Shown here: in pieces, positions 1 through 13,621 of the stretch
Numbering within the stretch: position 1 is the first letter of the stretch
How the letters are laid out: each line of letters starts with the position of its first letter
Origin: Perkinsus marinus ATCC 50983
Lineage: Eukaryota > Perkinsozoa > Perkinsida > Perkinsidae
DNA: 64,000 nucleotides
Assembly (NCBI RefSeq): GCF_000006405.1
Contig: NW_003210828.1
Location: 5,688 to 69,687, forward strand
Direction: 5' to 3'
Program-made: the position numbers and the translations under genes
The notes under the pieces: model-generated
The model's database searches: none
What the model saw: only the letters and a program-made list of their open reading frames with translations
Told to the model about the DNA's origin: nothing

Positions 1-752
1 ACGGCTCATGCATGAATCCCACTCCTGACCATCTTAGCCCCAGAAATGCTTATAAATCAGCATATTCTTGCTGATTGAACAATGCTCATATATAGAGCAT
101 TTTTTGGGACTACCTGACTTATTGGGTGACCTGATGAGTAAATTATGACTTATAATACACGAAACAGATCAGTTAGTATCAGTGATAAAAATTATCCCTT
201 GATCAAAAATTTCGGGACATAATATCGAGGTTGACAACCGAGCGACCTAGGTACGAGTCCTGGCTCCGTTCATTTCAGTCACATAAAAACGCTCCTGATT
301 TACGAACCAGGTCCGAGATCACCACCGACTTCACCAATTCCGCATCCAGGAATTCTATCCTCGAGCTCTCAATGTTCAATTCATTGGACACAGTCAAAGG
401 AAGAACCGTGCACAAGATTGCGCGCGCTAAAATGTTTCGAGCCCCTCCCAGACTTGATGTTCAACAGACACACTAACCTGTGTGTTACGGGATGGACCAC
501 GCTTCCCGCTGAGCTCGGAGATCACTTGAACAGTTAATCTCCACTAGTTGATAATCCCTTGTACCCAACCTACTAGCAAAGCACATCCATGGCAGCCATC
601 ATTCTGTAACCAGGAGAAGACATAACATGTTCGAGCCAGTGGAAATGCTGCAGAGGTCGACAGATTTTCCGCTTTGGGAACAGGAGCATCACACAAAACT
701 AGATATGCTCTGGAAACAGAAACTTACTCAAGAAACGTGTCAACAGCGAGAG
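1..752. other. Intergenic stretch, no gene recognised
   Basis: The stretch lies downstream of the minus-strand RAP gene that stops at 753. Short open frames occur, but none shows a domain, exon-like splice borders or sustained coding character. A T-arm-like sequence near 245-262 has no matching acceptor stem, so it is not called a tRNA. Confidence 0.5.
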
Positions 753-3700
753 TCATGCTGTGAATAATGAGGAAATCAAGGAATCCTGCTTCAGCTGCGT
801 CTCATTCCACTGATGGTATGAGATCGCACGAAGTCTGGTGGATCCGAGCACAGCTCTTATCAATCGATACTTGAAAGATTGGGCTGCGGTGAGCTCTTCT
901 GTCTGGAAATAGTGTCTAAAACGACAAACAGTGCATAACCTTCTTGTTCGACGAGCTCGAACTTGTCATATCACAAGCACAACCTCTACCTCGTAGGCCC
1001 GAGAACCTCAACTGATCCATGCTCTGGACACCAGTAATCCACATTTACGGAACCCCCGTTGCCATCACTGATCTTGCCATGTGTAATCCAGTTGGAATGG
1101 GGGAAATTCCTCTTCAAGCACATGCCTACCTGATTCCAACACATTCTCAGGTATAGCGACTCCTCTGGTGTGAAAACTCACATGTCGTGCAAGAGCTGTT
1201 TGCTTGAATCTACAAGATGTGTCTAACTCCACTGCCACAGAAGTTCTCGTAGAATTGATGAATAGCCTGAGTTGCTGCACAGTCGGTGAATCATCGAGGC
1301 CTCCATCGATATTCCGGAGAATCCTGCAGAATTGTTCCACAACACGTGGAAAGCACCTTCTCTTACCTGTGAGCAAATTCATCTCCCGGAGACAACTGAT
1401 TTGCTAAGGCCATTGAATGTAGACAGCGGACTTTATCAGTAATTGTCAGGGCCGAGCTCGGATTCCGCAATACCCTTAGAGTGCTTAAGAATCAGAGCGA
1501 TATTTGCAAAAGTGGTTAGTACTCTCTCAACTTATCAACCTGTATTGGTAGCCCGAGAGATGCCCTTGCGTGGCAATGTCTAATGAATTCTTTCTCACCA
1601 CCTTCCTCTAGGAGTCGGCTCTGGCGTACCATAGAGAGAGTTTGTCTTCAAATGAACTAGGCCAACTCACTGAAAAGTCCTCCACCGAAGTCCATCCTTC
1701 GAGTTTTAGGTTGGTCCTCGCTAAAACCGCAAGTATCTCTGTTGGAGGTAAGCAGTGTTGAGGTTGTGGAACCTAAGGGGATTGATGAGACGAGTCCCGT
1801 CCTGAGCTCATGAACTCTTCGGAATCGCTGCATCAATGATGCAGCATCATACATAGGATCTCTTACATGGCTGAGTAACTTCTGGATAGTATGTGCGGAC
1901 GCATGACGCTGTACACGGGATACTTCACGACATAGCCTACCGAGTAGGCGGGCTTCGACAGGATCTTGCATCCAACTGCTTTTCGATCCGGAAATGGATG
2001 AGGCAAGTGGAGTCGTCTGAGCTCGCACTGTAACCTACAATATTCGAAACCCAATCAACCTAGTCAAGGCCGTGTCCTTTCAACTGGTAGCGGAACAATA
2101 CTCACCTCGTGGGCAACAAGCTCCGGGAAGAAACGTGATAGTCGCGACAATTCCTGTATCGAACGGGAACTGGATACAACAACAGTCATGAACTCAAGTG
2201 ACTCCCTCTTAAAATTCTCATACACCAGAGACATATAACCTGTATCAGAAGATACTGCCTTATACGCGTCAGAGCCACCAAATCTCACTATCACTCAGCC
2301 CAAGTGCGGCTTCACATAAACTGCAAATAAGCGCGATGAGACCGTGGGGATCATGGAGGGACGGGGGTCCTAGGTCTACCAGCCGTGTGAATAAGCACCC
2401 GACCATTTTAGGGTCTCCCAAATACTCACGGTTACGCAAACCTGTTGAGCAAACCTTTCTCAGATGACGAAGTACGAACGAGACAGGCTGAACAATTCAG
2501 CTTGAATTTCCAATAAACCTCACCAGGAATTAGACCTGCAATATCATCGATTGAGAGTTCTTCTCGTAGATCGATGATGCGCTTCGATAACGCTTCTACG
2601 AGTGATACCGGCAGAGAATCCGATGTCTCGTCCGACTGACAGGATGCAAGTGAAATTCACTCAGTGGATGTACAACTACAATGGTTCTTCTGATTCTCAA
2701 GAGACCGAGTGAACGAGATTACCTCTAATGTACGCTTGACCGAAGACATTAGTCTACATACTTCATGTGGACCCAACAAAGGAATATGCTCCTCCACAGA
2801 TGAGATGATATTAGTCTGAGTACCATCAACATTTGAACAGAGAAACGGTCCCTAAGCTCAGCTATACTCCCCACCAAGGCTCGTCCGGAAGGAGAGTCCG
2901 GACTCCTCGATAGCATATCTTCTCTCCTTCCCTGCAGAATCGCAGTAGCCAGGCATACCCATGTCACCTTCCATTCGGAGAAATCATAGATATGAATTTT
3001 TGGGCCGAGCCTCGCGGACATGCACCTAACCCAACTTCCTAGTGAAGAAGGGCCTTCGACGAAGACTCATAGCTTACTCCAGAAAATCCGCATCACAATC
3101 TTTGAAAGCTTCCAAAGCCATACCACAGTCCTTAGCAGACAGTCGAGTATTCGGGTCGTCAGTTAGAAGCCGTGAAAAAATTCCAGCCAAGACCTGGAGA
3201 TGCTCTGCATGAGACCTGATACAACAGGATAGACCCTGACGGCGCAAATGGTCACATTCAAATGAAACTCAGTGAGTTTCCTTTGAATGTGACCATTTGA
3301 GTTTAACTCACACTACCGAGACAACTTCGCAAGTCCATAGGCGACCCATGCAATCTGCTGCGGAGTTGTGAAAGACACCGTGCATTTCGATACTCCGAGT
3401 ATCTAATTCAGAGACCATGGCATTGATAGATTATGAAATGCCGAGTAGCAAGCCGAACAACAACTCACTCGGTTCTTCGCAGATGTTATTATATCCTCAG
3501 CGACTCGAGCATGAGCCGAGTCCTTCTGCAATATAAGGGGCCTCATGCGAGTCATCGCAGAGAAGACTTTTGAGAGGTCTCGACCTAACGAATATGGGAA
3601 TACGATAGTTGGATCATATTGGGTTATCCTGTGCCTAGCGATTCGTGAGGAGTAGCACATGATACGATTTAGGCGCATGAGAGACAATTCCAATACCTCA

Positions 3701-4054
3701 GGTATTATACCTGAGAACGACGGGGTCTCCACCAAGTCTTTGCAACGCTTCAGGTATTCCAACCACAAGAGACTGTTATAATATTTCTCGTTCGCAGTCG
3801 CTTCCATTGCTGCGGCCAGAACATGGTGCTCCATGCGACGCACCTAAGAAGCTCCAACTCATTCGCATTGCGGATCGGAGGCAAACCTCAGATATGTTCC
3901 GCTGATACCGCTGTAGAGGAGACCAATTCTGCGATCCGCTCTCGGGATTGTGCCCCCGAAGGGCTAGCGCTGACCTCCGCATCCTAGGCGCTATGCTAAA
4001 GAATCTCATTTCCTTGGCAGTTAGCATCAGTGAGGTCCCCAGTAGTGAAACCAT
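753..4054 (-). CDS. RAP-domain protein with FASTK/OPR-like helical repeats
   Basis: This is read as one intron-rich gene. It opens at the ATG at 4054 (MVSLLGTSLMLTAKEM). A 43-base GT-AG intron near 3841-3883 joins NISE in frame to VRRMEHHVLAAAM, which starts a long helical exon. A downstream exon (about 3310-3380) reads FTTPQQIAWVAYGLAKLSR, the pattern of FASTK/OPR-type RNA-binding repeats. The last exon reads RLIRAVLGSTRLRAISYHQW and ends at 753, which fits the end of a RAP domain. Proteins with this layout process organelle RNAs, mostly in mitochondria, and are expanded in Apicomplexa and Perkinsus relatives. The N-terminus is basic and hydrophobic and may be a mitochondrial targeting signal (inference). 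Exons between 880 and 3000 were not all resolved. One intron near 3240-3320 contains a 55-base palindrome. Confidence 0.6.
3245..3299. repeat. Near-perfect palindrome, 27-base arms, one-base centre
   Basis: Arms 3245-3271 and 3273-3299 are reverse complements except for one T/C mismatch (3263 versus 3281). The centre is the single G at 3272. It lies inside a proposed intron of the RAP-domain gene. Confidence 0.9.
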
Positions 4055-4339
4055 TCTAAACCTAACCTATGGAAGGTATCCCATAACGAACTCCTCGTAG
4101 ACTAATCCAATGGACGTAATAATATTAACACGGAGCAAGAGAGTGATTATCGAAATAAAAAAAGTAAATTTGGGCCTCAGCAAATAACTACGAGGTGCAG
4201 CACTCGCTGCTATCGAGCTAGCACTCACTAGCAGTGACAAGAGTCATGATATACAGAGATATATCTTCCATTCTCAGAGCTCTAATGGACATGTCGATCT
4301 GATCCGTGAAGCAGACACTGCCTGATATGCCAGGTTACT

Positions 4340-7324
<2,985 letters not shown>

Positions 7325-7560
7325 ACAAATGATCGTCTACTAATTCAACAACGCCTACATCCACGCGTCGGCAACAAGGACTCCTTCCCAAGGGGCTACC
7401 CTAAGTCGATTTCGATGTCGCAGACAATTGAAGAGCCGACATTAGCGCAACACTGATCACAGACACGATGATAATACTGAGCATGCTATTTCACATAGAC
7501 TCCATATCTCTCAGTGGGCTGAGATACCCCGCCACGGATCAGATGCCCCACCACAGGAAC

Positions 7561-9557
7561 TCAGGTGAGATCCTTATGTAGAGTGACAGAGCTAGACGAG
7601 TCCACTATTTCATCGATGAGTTCTCTCATCGCTCCGAGGATGCTGTTTCTCACGAGAGTTTCTTCCAATGTACTGATGATCTCCTGAAAAGAGATTGGCT
7701 ACGGCTGTTCTGGATTATTGGAGCGAACCTCTGTTGCTAGTAAGCTCGAGTGAGTAGCACACAGCCCCTCCAAGGCGACCATCAGCTGTGTGGTTTCAGG
7801 CTGTGTTGTGATCGCCCACGAATCTCGGAAATACCCAACCGTCTAAGAAGACCGGAATGCGGCAATTTGATCGGGATCTACTTATACCGGAGCATTAAAG
7901 GTGACGGCGAGCTTCAAAGAATCGCCGGGGAGGAGCGTTCCTCTGCATTGATGACACGAGAACGGGGACTGTGTGTACAGTGCCACATTTGTGATCAGCG
8001 CTTCCCGATCAAGGGATGCATCCTGGGCGAAGGAGAAGTTTATAACCTATCAGACCTTCCTCCGAAAAGATATGTTCGCTCATTCCCAACTACCGTTGAT
8101 CCGTTGTTCGTTATTTCGATCTCCCTTGAATCAGTTTGTGTTCCGGTTACGAATGTAGTGAAAAATACCCTTGATGCGGATAGACATACGCTAGGGCCAC
8201 CCTCTTCCGCAGTTCCAACCCCTGAAATTTCCTGATCAGGACACATCACTTCCTCAGATACCCATGCACGCCACATCGTCCGTTTCTCCTGAGGTTTTCA
8301 TCCCTGCGACATCCGAATGTCCGGCCGTGTGAGAGTCCTTCGAGCCCTGAGACACTAACTCTCGCGGACTCTCCCCCGTACAATACCTACGCCTTCAGTG
8401 CGCTCGCCAGCTTCTTCGACCACCGATCGCTCTTGAATGCCCAAAATTTCTAACGTATCGTCAAGATTCAGCACTCCGGGCGCAGCTTCCGTCATCGGCA
8501 AACGGAACCTCAGCTTTTGGTGAAACGTTAGGCAGTGACAATGCCTCTACCTTGTCAACCTATCCCGCAGGTACTGATCATCACGCCATGTCTTTGTCGA
8601 TTTGTTTTTCAGGGAAGTAAAACAATCCTTGAGCCATGGCTTCCGAATGATCTCGCTGTCTTGACGCGTCTTCGACAGTCTCGATGGCACGTACAGACCC
8701 GAAAACATGTTGCCAACCTGGAAACAAGCCGTTTTGAGACTCACATACCCCTATAAGACAAGTTTACCTGACTGAACTTCACTCCACCATCACGCAGACT
8801 GTGATACCATGAATCTTCCCCGCTTTTCTCAACTAGTGGCGTGACCATGTCGAGGAGGTCGAACAATTCGATTCTCTCCCGGTGCCTAACATGACCTCAC
8901 GGAACTACATGTCATACGTAAAAAACTATTCTTCTACTCCTCGGCTCGGGTTATAGCGAGTTCGCCAAGTTCTCTCCTAGTGACCTTCCCCGCAAGTGTC
9001 CGAAACCTACAAGACAAGCTACGCAAAACAGTGTAGTACAGCAATTACTTTTCCCATTCCTGAGACATTGCCTCATGACGAGCAATGACTCGGCCTTCTC
9101 GATCGGCCATTAACTTGCCCTCCAAGGTCAGACTTTGCAACCTCCTACAAAAGTCCAGGACGATATGAGCGTAGAAACCAACAAAATATCACGCCGCAGA
9201 ATTGGAGAAGACCAGAATGAAATCGAGATGGCAAGCCCTGCTACTTCAGCCTCGCTGCAAGGTAAGTGCTGCGCAACCGTCCGATCTCATCTTGCGATGG
9301 GAACAATGGTTTAGGTTCGCAGCGGCTCTGTCCATCCCCTGAGGAGACCCAAATGTTCCGATTCCCAGAAATTAGGCGACAGGTCGTCGATCAGTCAAAT
9401 TAGCTGCACTCCGTTCCGTTTTACCGTCATATGATGTCCGCAAGGATCGCCCGCGCGCTGGCGGTGCGGCTGTAGGCCTATCCAGAGCGCACACCTGGAT
9501 GGGTTCCTCGCCATCCGTATCGCGTCTGGGTCCTCGTCGTCGAATGAATATCCTCAT
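7561..9557 (-). CDS. ASH/MSP-fold domain protein (possibly flagellar)
   Basis: The best-read part is an ASH-like (ASPM-SPD2-Hydin) beta-sandwich. The exon ending SREIEITNNGSTV joins, across a 47-base GT-AG intron (about 8048-8094), to INFSFAQDASLDREALITNV, followed by LLPGDSLKLAVTFNAPV. The repeated theme of equal-length strands around TNNGS is the ASH signature. An acidic exon (LNLDDTLEILGIQERSVVEE) lies at about 8370-8480. The C-terminal exon reads EIISTLEETLVRNSILGAMR and stops at 7561. The start is uncertain; MRIFIRRRGPRRDTDGEEP at 9557 is a good candidate, but hydrophobic exons upstream to about 9840 could also belong. ASH proteins commonly act in cilia and flagella, which would suit zoospores (inference). 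The exact orthologue is not recognised. Confidence 0.6.
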
Positions 9558-10016
9558 CGGCTCCTCGGACATCACTACTGAGCCGGGTGAGGTCTCGAGA
9601 AAGGACATACGAGGAGAGAGACAATATGCAGAGCCTGGATCGGGAACGTGCCAGCTGCGCTACTCAGACGACCATTTGCCCTGAACACGGTGATCAAATC
9701 GTCGGGAGCTAGGTATCGCAGTAAGCAACGACCATGTTGCATTACCCAACCGCAATACCCTAGCAATAGTAATGGTAGTGATTCCTGCTAAGGAATCGAC
9801 GAGAGTGAAATCCTGGACGACAGAGGAACACAACTTGCACAATGAAGCACGCAGGAGAAACCAAAGTGCTTCAATAGACGCTAGACTGACTCACATGCAA
9901 TTAAGATGAGTGATTCGATATAAATCCTGTGGGGATCATCAGGTCGTACTTTCTTCCTGCGATGGACGGTCTTGTACATCCGCCGCGGAGAAAGTTATGA
10001 CCTTAGTGAGGAAGAG
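9558..10016. other. Unresolved stretch before the assembly gap
   Basis: Minus-strand frames here contain HGRCLLRYLAPDDLITVF and other exon-like text, so part of it may be the 5' end of the ASH-domain gene. No start or splice chain could be settled. Bases 10001-10015 are the reverse complement of 10182-10196, so the inverted repeat continues through the gap. Confidence 0.35.
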
Positions 10017-10116
10017 NNNNNNNNNNNNNNNNNNNNNNNNNNNNNNNNNNNNNNNNNNNNNNNNNNNNNNNNNNNNNNNNNNNNNNNNNNNNNNNNNNNN
10101 NNNNNNNNNNNNNNNN
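10017..10116. other. Assembly gap of 100 N
   Basis: Exactly 100 unknown bases. The round length suggests a scaffold gap of undefined size. Inverted-repeat sequence lies on both sides, a common reason for assembly failure. Confidence 0.99.
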
Positions 10117-10277
10117 CATATTGTTTCGCAAAATGGTTCAAAGTAAACGATCATCCCAATGGAGTCAACTTGACCAAAGAATCTTCCTCACTAAGGTTCA
10201 TAGTGATCCTCCTTCATTGGTCAAGTTGACCCCATTGGGATGATCGTTTACTTTGAACCATTTTGCGAAACAATATG
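10117..10277. repeat. Long inverted repeat (fold-back), arms about 63 bases
   Basis: The left arm (10117 to about 10180) and right arm (about 10215 to 10277) are reverse complements with about one mismatch near the middle, separated by roughly 35 bases. The spacer itself (10182-10196) is complementary to bases just before the gap (10001-10015). The real structure is therefore a larger nested palindrome, part of it hidden in the N gap. It could be a fold-back transposon, a MITE-like element or an assembly artefact. Confidence 0.85.
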
Positions 10278-11074
10278 AACTGATTATATAGCAGGAGTTA
10301 AGGGGGAGAGGGATTGTGTGGGTTTACCCGCACAATGCCATCAGGCTTCACCAATGCCATCATGCTATCAGGTACCAGAAAACTTTGAAACATTTACGGG
10401 CGAGCACATTCGAGACAGATGTCCAAAGGTAAACTGTGTCACATTCCGACACATTGTAGTTCAGATTACTAAATGTTGTCCAAACATGTCCAATTGGTCA
10501 AAAAGCTGTCCAAAGGTCGCTACAGATGTAATTGGACAACTTCATGATGAAAAAAATATATTCGACAACTTCATGTCCAAACTACTCACTTAGGGTAGTT
10601 TTTCGACAAACTGTCCAAAAGTTAGTCTTAGGGATTCGTTTTGACAACCCTCGCTGTCCAAAGGGCTTTCGACAACTTTATGTCCTAAGTTGATGTGTCC
10701 AAAGGTCACGCAATCGTAAACTCCCATTTGATCTGGGGCGAGCGCGACTCTAAAGTTTTCGAACATCAGCGGGATTCGCCAGAGAAGTATTGGATTGTCC
10801 TTCCATGGGTTTCAGTATAACGTCGATCCCCCCACTGGTCCCAGTGCCTGATCGTGGCGTGGGGGTCACTGGCCAAGGTTGGTCAGATCGAAACTGGGGC
10901 CGGCTTGCCATCACTCATACATCCACTCTACGAGTGTGATCACCGAGGATGGCTCGATGACGGCGTTAGTCCCCGCTTAGCTATATTAAGTGTTATCGAT
11001 CTTTCTAGTGTCAATTAAATATAAGTCATGTAGCAGTTTTATCGTGGTATATCGTGGACACGACATACTCTAAC
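10278..11074. repeat. Non-coding tract with recurrent TGTCCAAA and CGACAA words
   Basis: No gene is seen. Between about 10420 and 10710 the words TGTCCAAA (about six to seven near-copies) and CGACAA or GACAAC (about five copies) recur at irregular spacing of 20-60 bases. No fixed tandem period is visible. The part from about 10710 to 11074 is unique-looking and may be the 5' region of the LINE that follows. Confidence 0.6.
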
Positions 11075-12650
11075 GGTCCTCTCCTACAACGTTGGTGGTC
11101 TACAGTCTAGCCGTTCGGAGTTATTACGGTATCTTAAATAAGCGAAGGTAGATGTGGGATGTCCTCAAGAAACACATCATTCGGAGACGAGTCCTCTAAA
11201 CTTCCCAGGCTATTCGGTGGCACATAGACCAGGGGCAAGACTAGCAGCACGGGGGAGACTGAGTGATGGTCTAGTATGCCTGATCCGCAATGGCATTACA
11301 TTATGTTATTTACATATCGTACCACACACCAGTATGCCCATGTCGACACTCAGAACGCATATATGGCGTTGGGGGTTACCTTACTAAACCTACCGTATTC
11401 GAATTTGGTTACTATTTGTAACATCTATTTCCGACCGGCAATGGACTTAACAACCGTCGATCTCCCGCAGATCGGATCTCCGCAAGTTCTAGAGGTGGGA
11501 GACCTCGACGCACACCATCCCTGCGAACTCAGATCATTCACCATTGAAGATTCGCTGGTCTCTTACTACGCAGCCATTATTCATCCCGAGACCACCTCGG
11601 AGAGTATCTACGTGGAATTATGCCAAAGCCTTATGGGAAGAATATCGGACAAAACTGGATACATGCAAGCCCTATTGGAATCGCACATTGGAGTCTCCAT
11701 GACTTGGGAAAAACCGATGGGTCATTTACACACGAGTACGAGCAGGTCTACCCTGAGACATATTACGACGCCATCTTTGGAAGACCTCAAGCGAGTACTC
11801 CAGAGAGTTGAGATCAGCACAGCGACAGTAATGGGATACTTCTGTCTATACACGACCTCTACTTCTCCAAGTCTGGTCACTTCTCCCTCTTCGGGTGCGA
11901 TACGCAGAAGGTTCACTCACGCTCCAATGGATGAAGGCCCACGTGGGTTTTGGACCCCATGATGCGGTAGATGAACGCGCTCGAGCCCAAGTACTCATGC
12001 CACCAGTCTTCCCTCGAGAAAAGTGGAGTAGCACTCTCGCTCACCTCCGTCTCCAACAACGCCACCGCCTGCACGAGGAATGCTCACCTTTGCCATGATG
12101 GCCGTCACCAGGGTCAGAGAGTCACCTGCCGTTCATCTACGCTACTCTTGGACTAATGATGCCCTACACACCTTCACCCGCAACGGCCAGAGTCTGTTGT
12201 GCCGCCTACGGCTTGGTGTGCTCCCATTCGCCCGATCCTCTACGTCCTCAGCATGTCATAGTGCTCCGCACTCAATACAACACCTACTACTCTCATGCCC
12301 GGCCTTTTTGCAACTTCATCCTCGTCATTCCCCGGTTATTATCCCCCCACGGATATCAAGCATTACGTACTGCTCTACACTGACAAGGAGTCTATGCAGC
12401 AGGCATTTAGCATCGCTAAACTTTCTCGTTGCCTCATTTAGCTGTCTCAAGCTCTACTCTACTGTTTACATCATACCATTGACCTGACTTCATCATTCAT
12501 TCATTGCTTTTCTCGCTCATCTATTGTTTTCTTGGGGAGCTGTCGTTGAGCCTCTCGTGACCACTGGAGTCGGCGATTGTATGTTTAAGGGCGATAGGCC
12601 ACTAGGCCCGTAATGCCCGGCACCAGTTACACACACACACACACACACAC
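11075..12650 (+). mobile_element. Decayed LINE (non-LTR retrotransposon): endonuclease and RNase H parts
   Basis: The 5' part matches an apurinic-type LINE endonuclease: SYNVGGLQSSRSELLRYLK, then QETHHSE and FPGYSVAHRP (11150-11230), ICNIYFRP (about 11420-11450) and VGDLDAHHP in place of the usual GDFNAHHP (about 11490-11515). At about 11920-11980 the frame reads WMKAHVGFGPHDAVDERA, the end of a LINE RNase H domain (usual WVPGHVGI..NEAADE). HLLLSCPAF at about 12280-12310 matches the tail after RNase H. Only about 400 bases separate the endonuclease from RNase H, so the reverse transcriptase is absent. Several frame changes and stops show it is dead. An (AC)n run may mark the 3' end. Confidence 0.8.
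12629..12650. repeat. (AC)11 microsatellite
   Basis: Eleven AC units directly after the LINE remnant. It may be the simple-repeat tail of that element. Confidence 0.95.
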
Positions 12651-13154
12651 GTCGATCGCTTCAAGGTGCAATAAGGGCGATGGGATGTTTTTGGTCTACA
12701 CATTAGTATAGTGTATTATCCAGATAAGCCATGACAAAAGTCAGACCGCCTAAGGCTCAGAATCCATCCCGGATGTGTGTCAGTGGGAGACCCTGGAAGC
12801 AACTCCCCGGGAGAATGTAATATCGGAACTGAGGGCAGCGTTTTTGTCTATATTGTACCGTGTTGAATCAACAATGTTGATCAGCCACGTGGGGTTCTGA
12901 ATTTCAGTGGGTTTACCTGGTTGTATCGATCCCTGCAAATCCAGGGTGAAGTTCCAAAATGTTCTAGCACGACGATCATTCTTTCGCAGTGGCTTAATAA
13001 AAACGCCTTGATCGCCATGACTCTTCATAGGCAAGCTCATCAGTATTCTTCTTCATTGCGCTCATGCAATTATTGATTCGATGTATGACATCTTGCTAGG
13101 ACTATCAAAGTTAAGGCAAGCAAAAGGGACTATCGTCCTCCTGCTAAGCCCGGC
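12651..13154. other. Interval between the LINE and the Cgr1 gene
   Basis: A minus-strand frame at about 12780-13030 (start MKSHGDQGVFIKPLRK) looks partly coding, but no domain or splice partner was found. On the plus strand, bases just before 13155 read TIKVKASKRDYRPPAKPG in frame with the Cgr1 start and follow a TAG that could be a splice acceptor. The Cgr1 gene may therefore have a short upstream exon in this interval. Confidence 0.35.
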
Positions 13155-13534
13155 ATGAGCAAGTTCGATGCCCGGAAAATTCGCGAGCGCGACCTATCCT
13201 TGGCTAAAGGACGCGAAGCAGAACTAAGAGCCATCGCTAAAGAGAAGAGGGCTATCGCCAACAAGAAACGTGTGGAGAAGGCGGAAAGGAAGAAGGAGAA
13301 CGAGATCAGGAGCGGCCAGTACCAGGTATCTATTTTGGGGTTTCTACATTAAGCCAGATAACCAGGCTGCGCCAATGAGTTACGTTTCAGGTGATAAAGA
13401 ATACGAGCAAGCTCCGCAGATATGACAAGAAGGCCATGTCCAAAGTGATGAAGATGAGCCCGGAGATGATTGAGGAAATTAGTCGGAAGGGGCGTCGCTC
13501 CACCCGGACAAGTGTTACTCCTTCGTTCAAGTAG
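13155..13534 (+). CDS. CGR1: Cgr1/CCDC86-family rRNA-processing protein
   Basis: Two exons are visible. The first (MSKFDARKIRERDLS) is a highly charged coiled coil of Lys, Glu and Arg. After a GT-AG intron (about 13327-13391) the second continues VIKNTSKLRRYDKKAMSKVM and ends in TAG at 13532-13534. The block KKENEIRSGQYQ-VIKNTSKLRR is the Cgr1 signature, seen in yeast Cgr1 and animal CCDC86. These nucleolar proteins help mature the large ribosomal subunit. The usual proteins are about 120-360 residues; this one is about 105, or a little longer if an upstream exon exists. The next gene starts less than 100 bases downstream. Confidence 0.82.
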
Positions 13535-13621
13535 TCACTTGAGTGGGTGAGCTGGTCACTAACTCCACACGTTTCTCTTCGTTTACCGCTACTGTTTCTT
13601 ATCTGGCAAAGTAACAGTGTT

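Noticed and set aside
240-275. T-arm-like hairpin (CTAGG loop CCTGG)
   Set aside because: No matching 5' acceptor strand upstream, and the loop lacks the TTC start.
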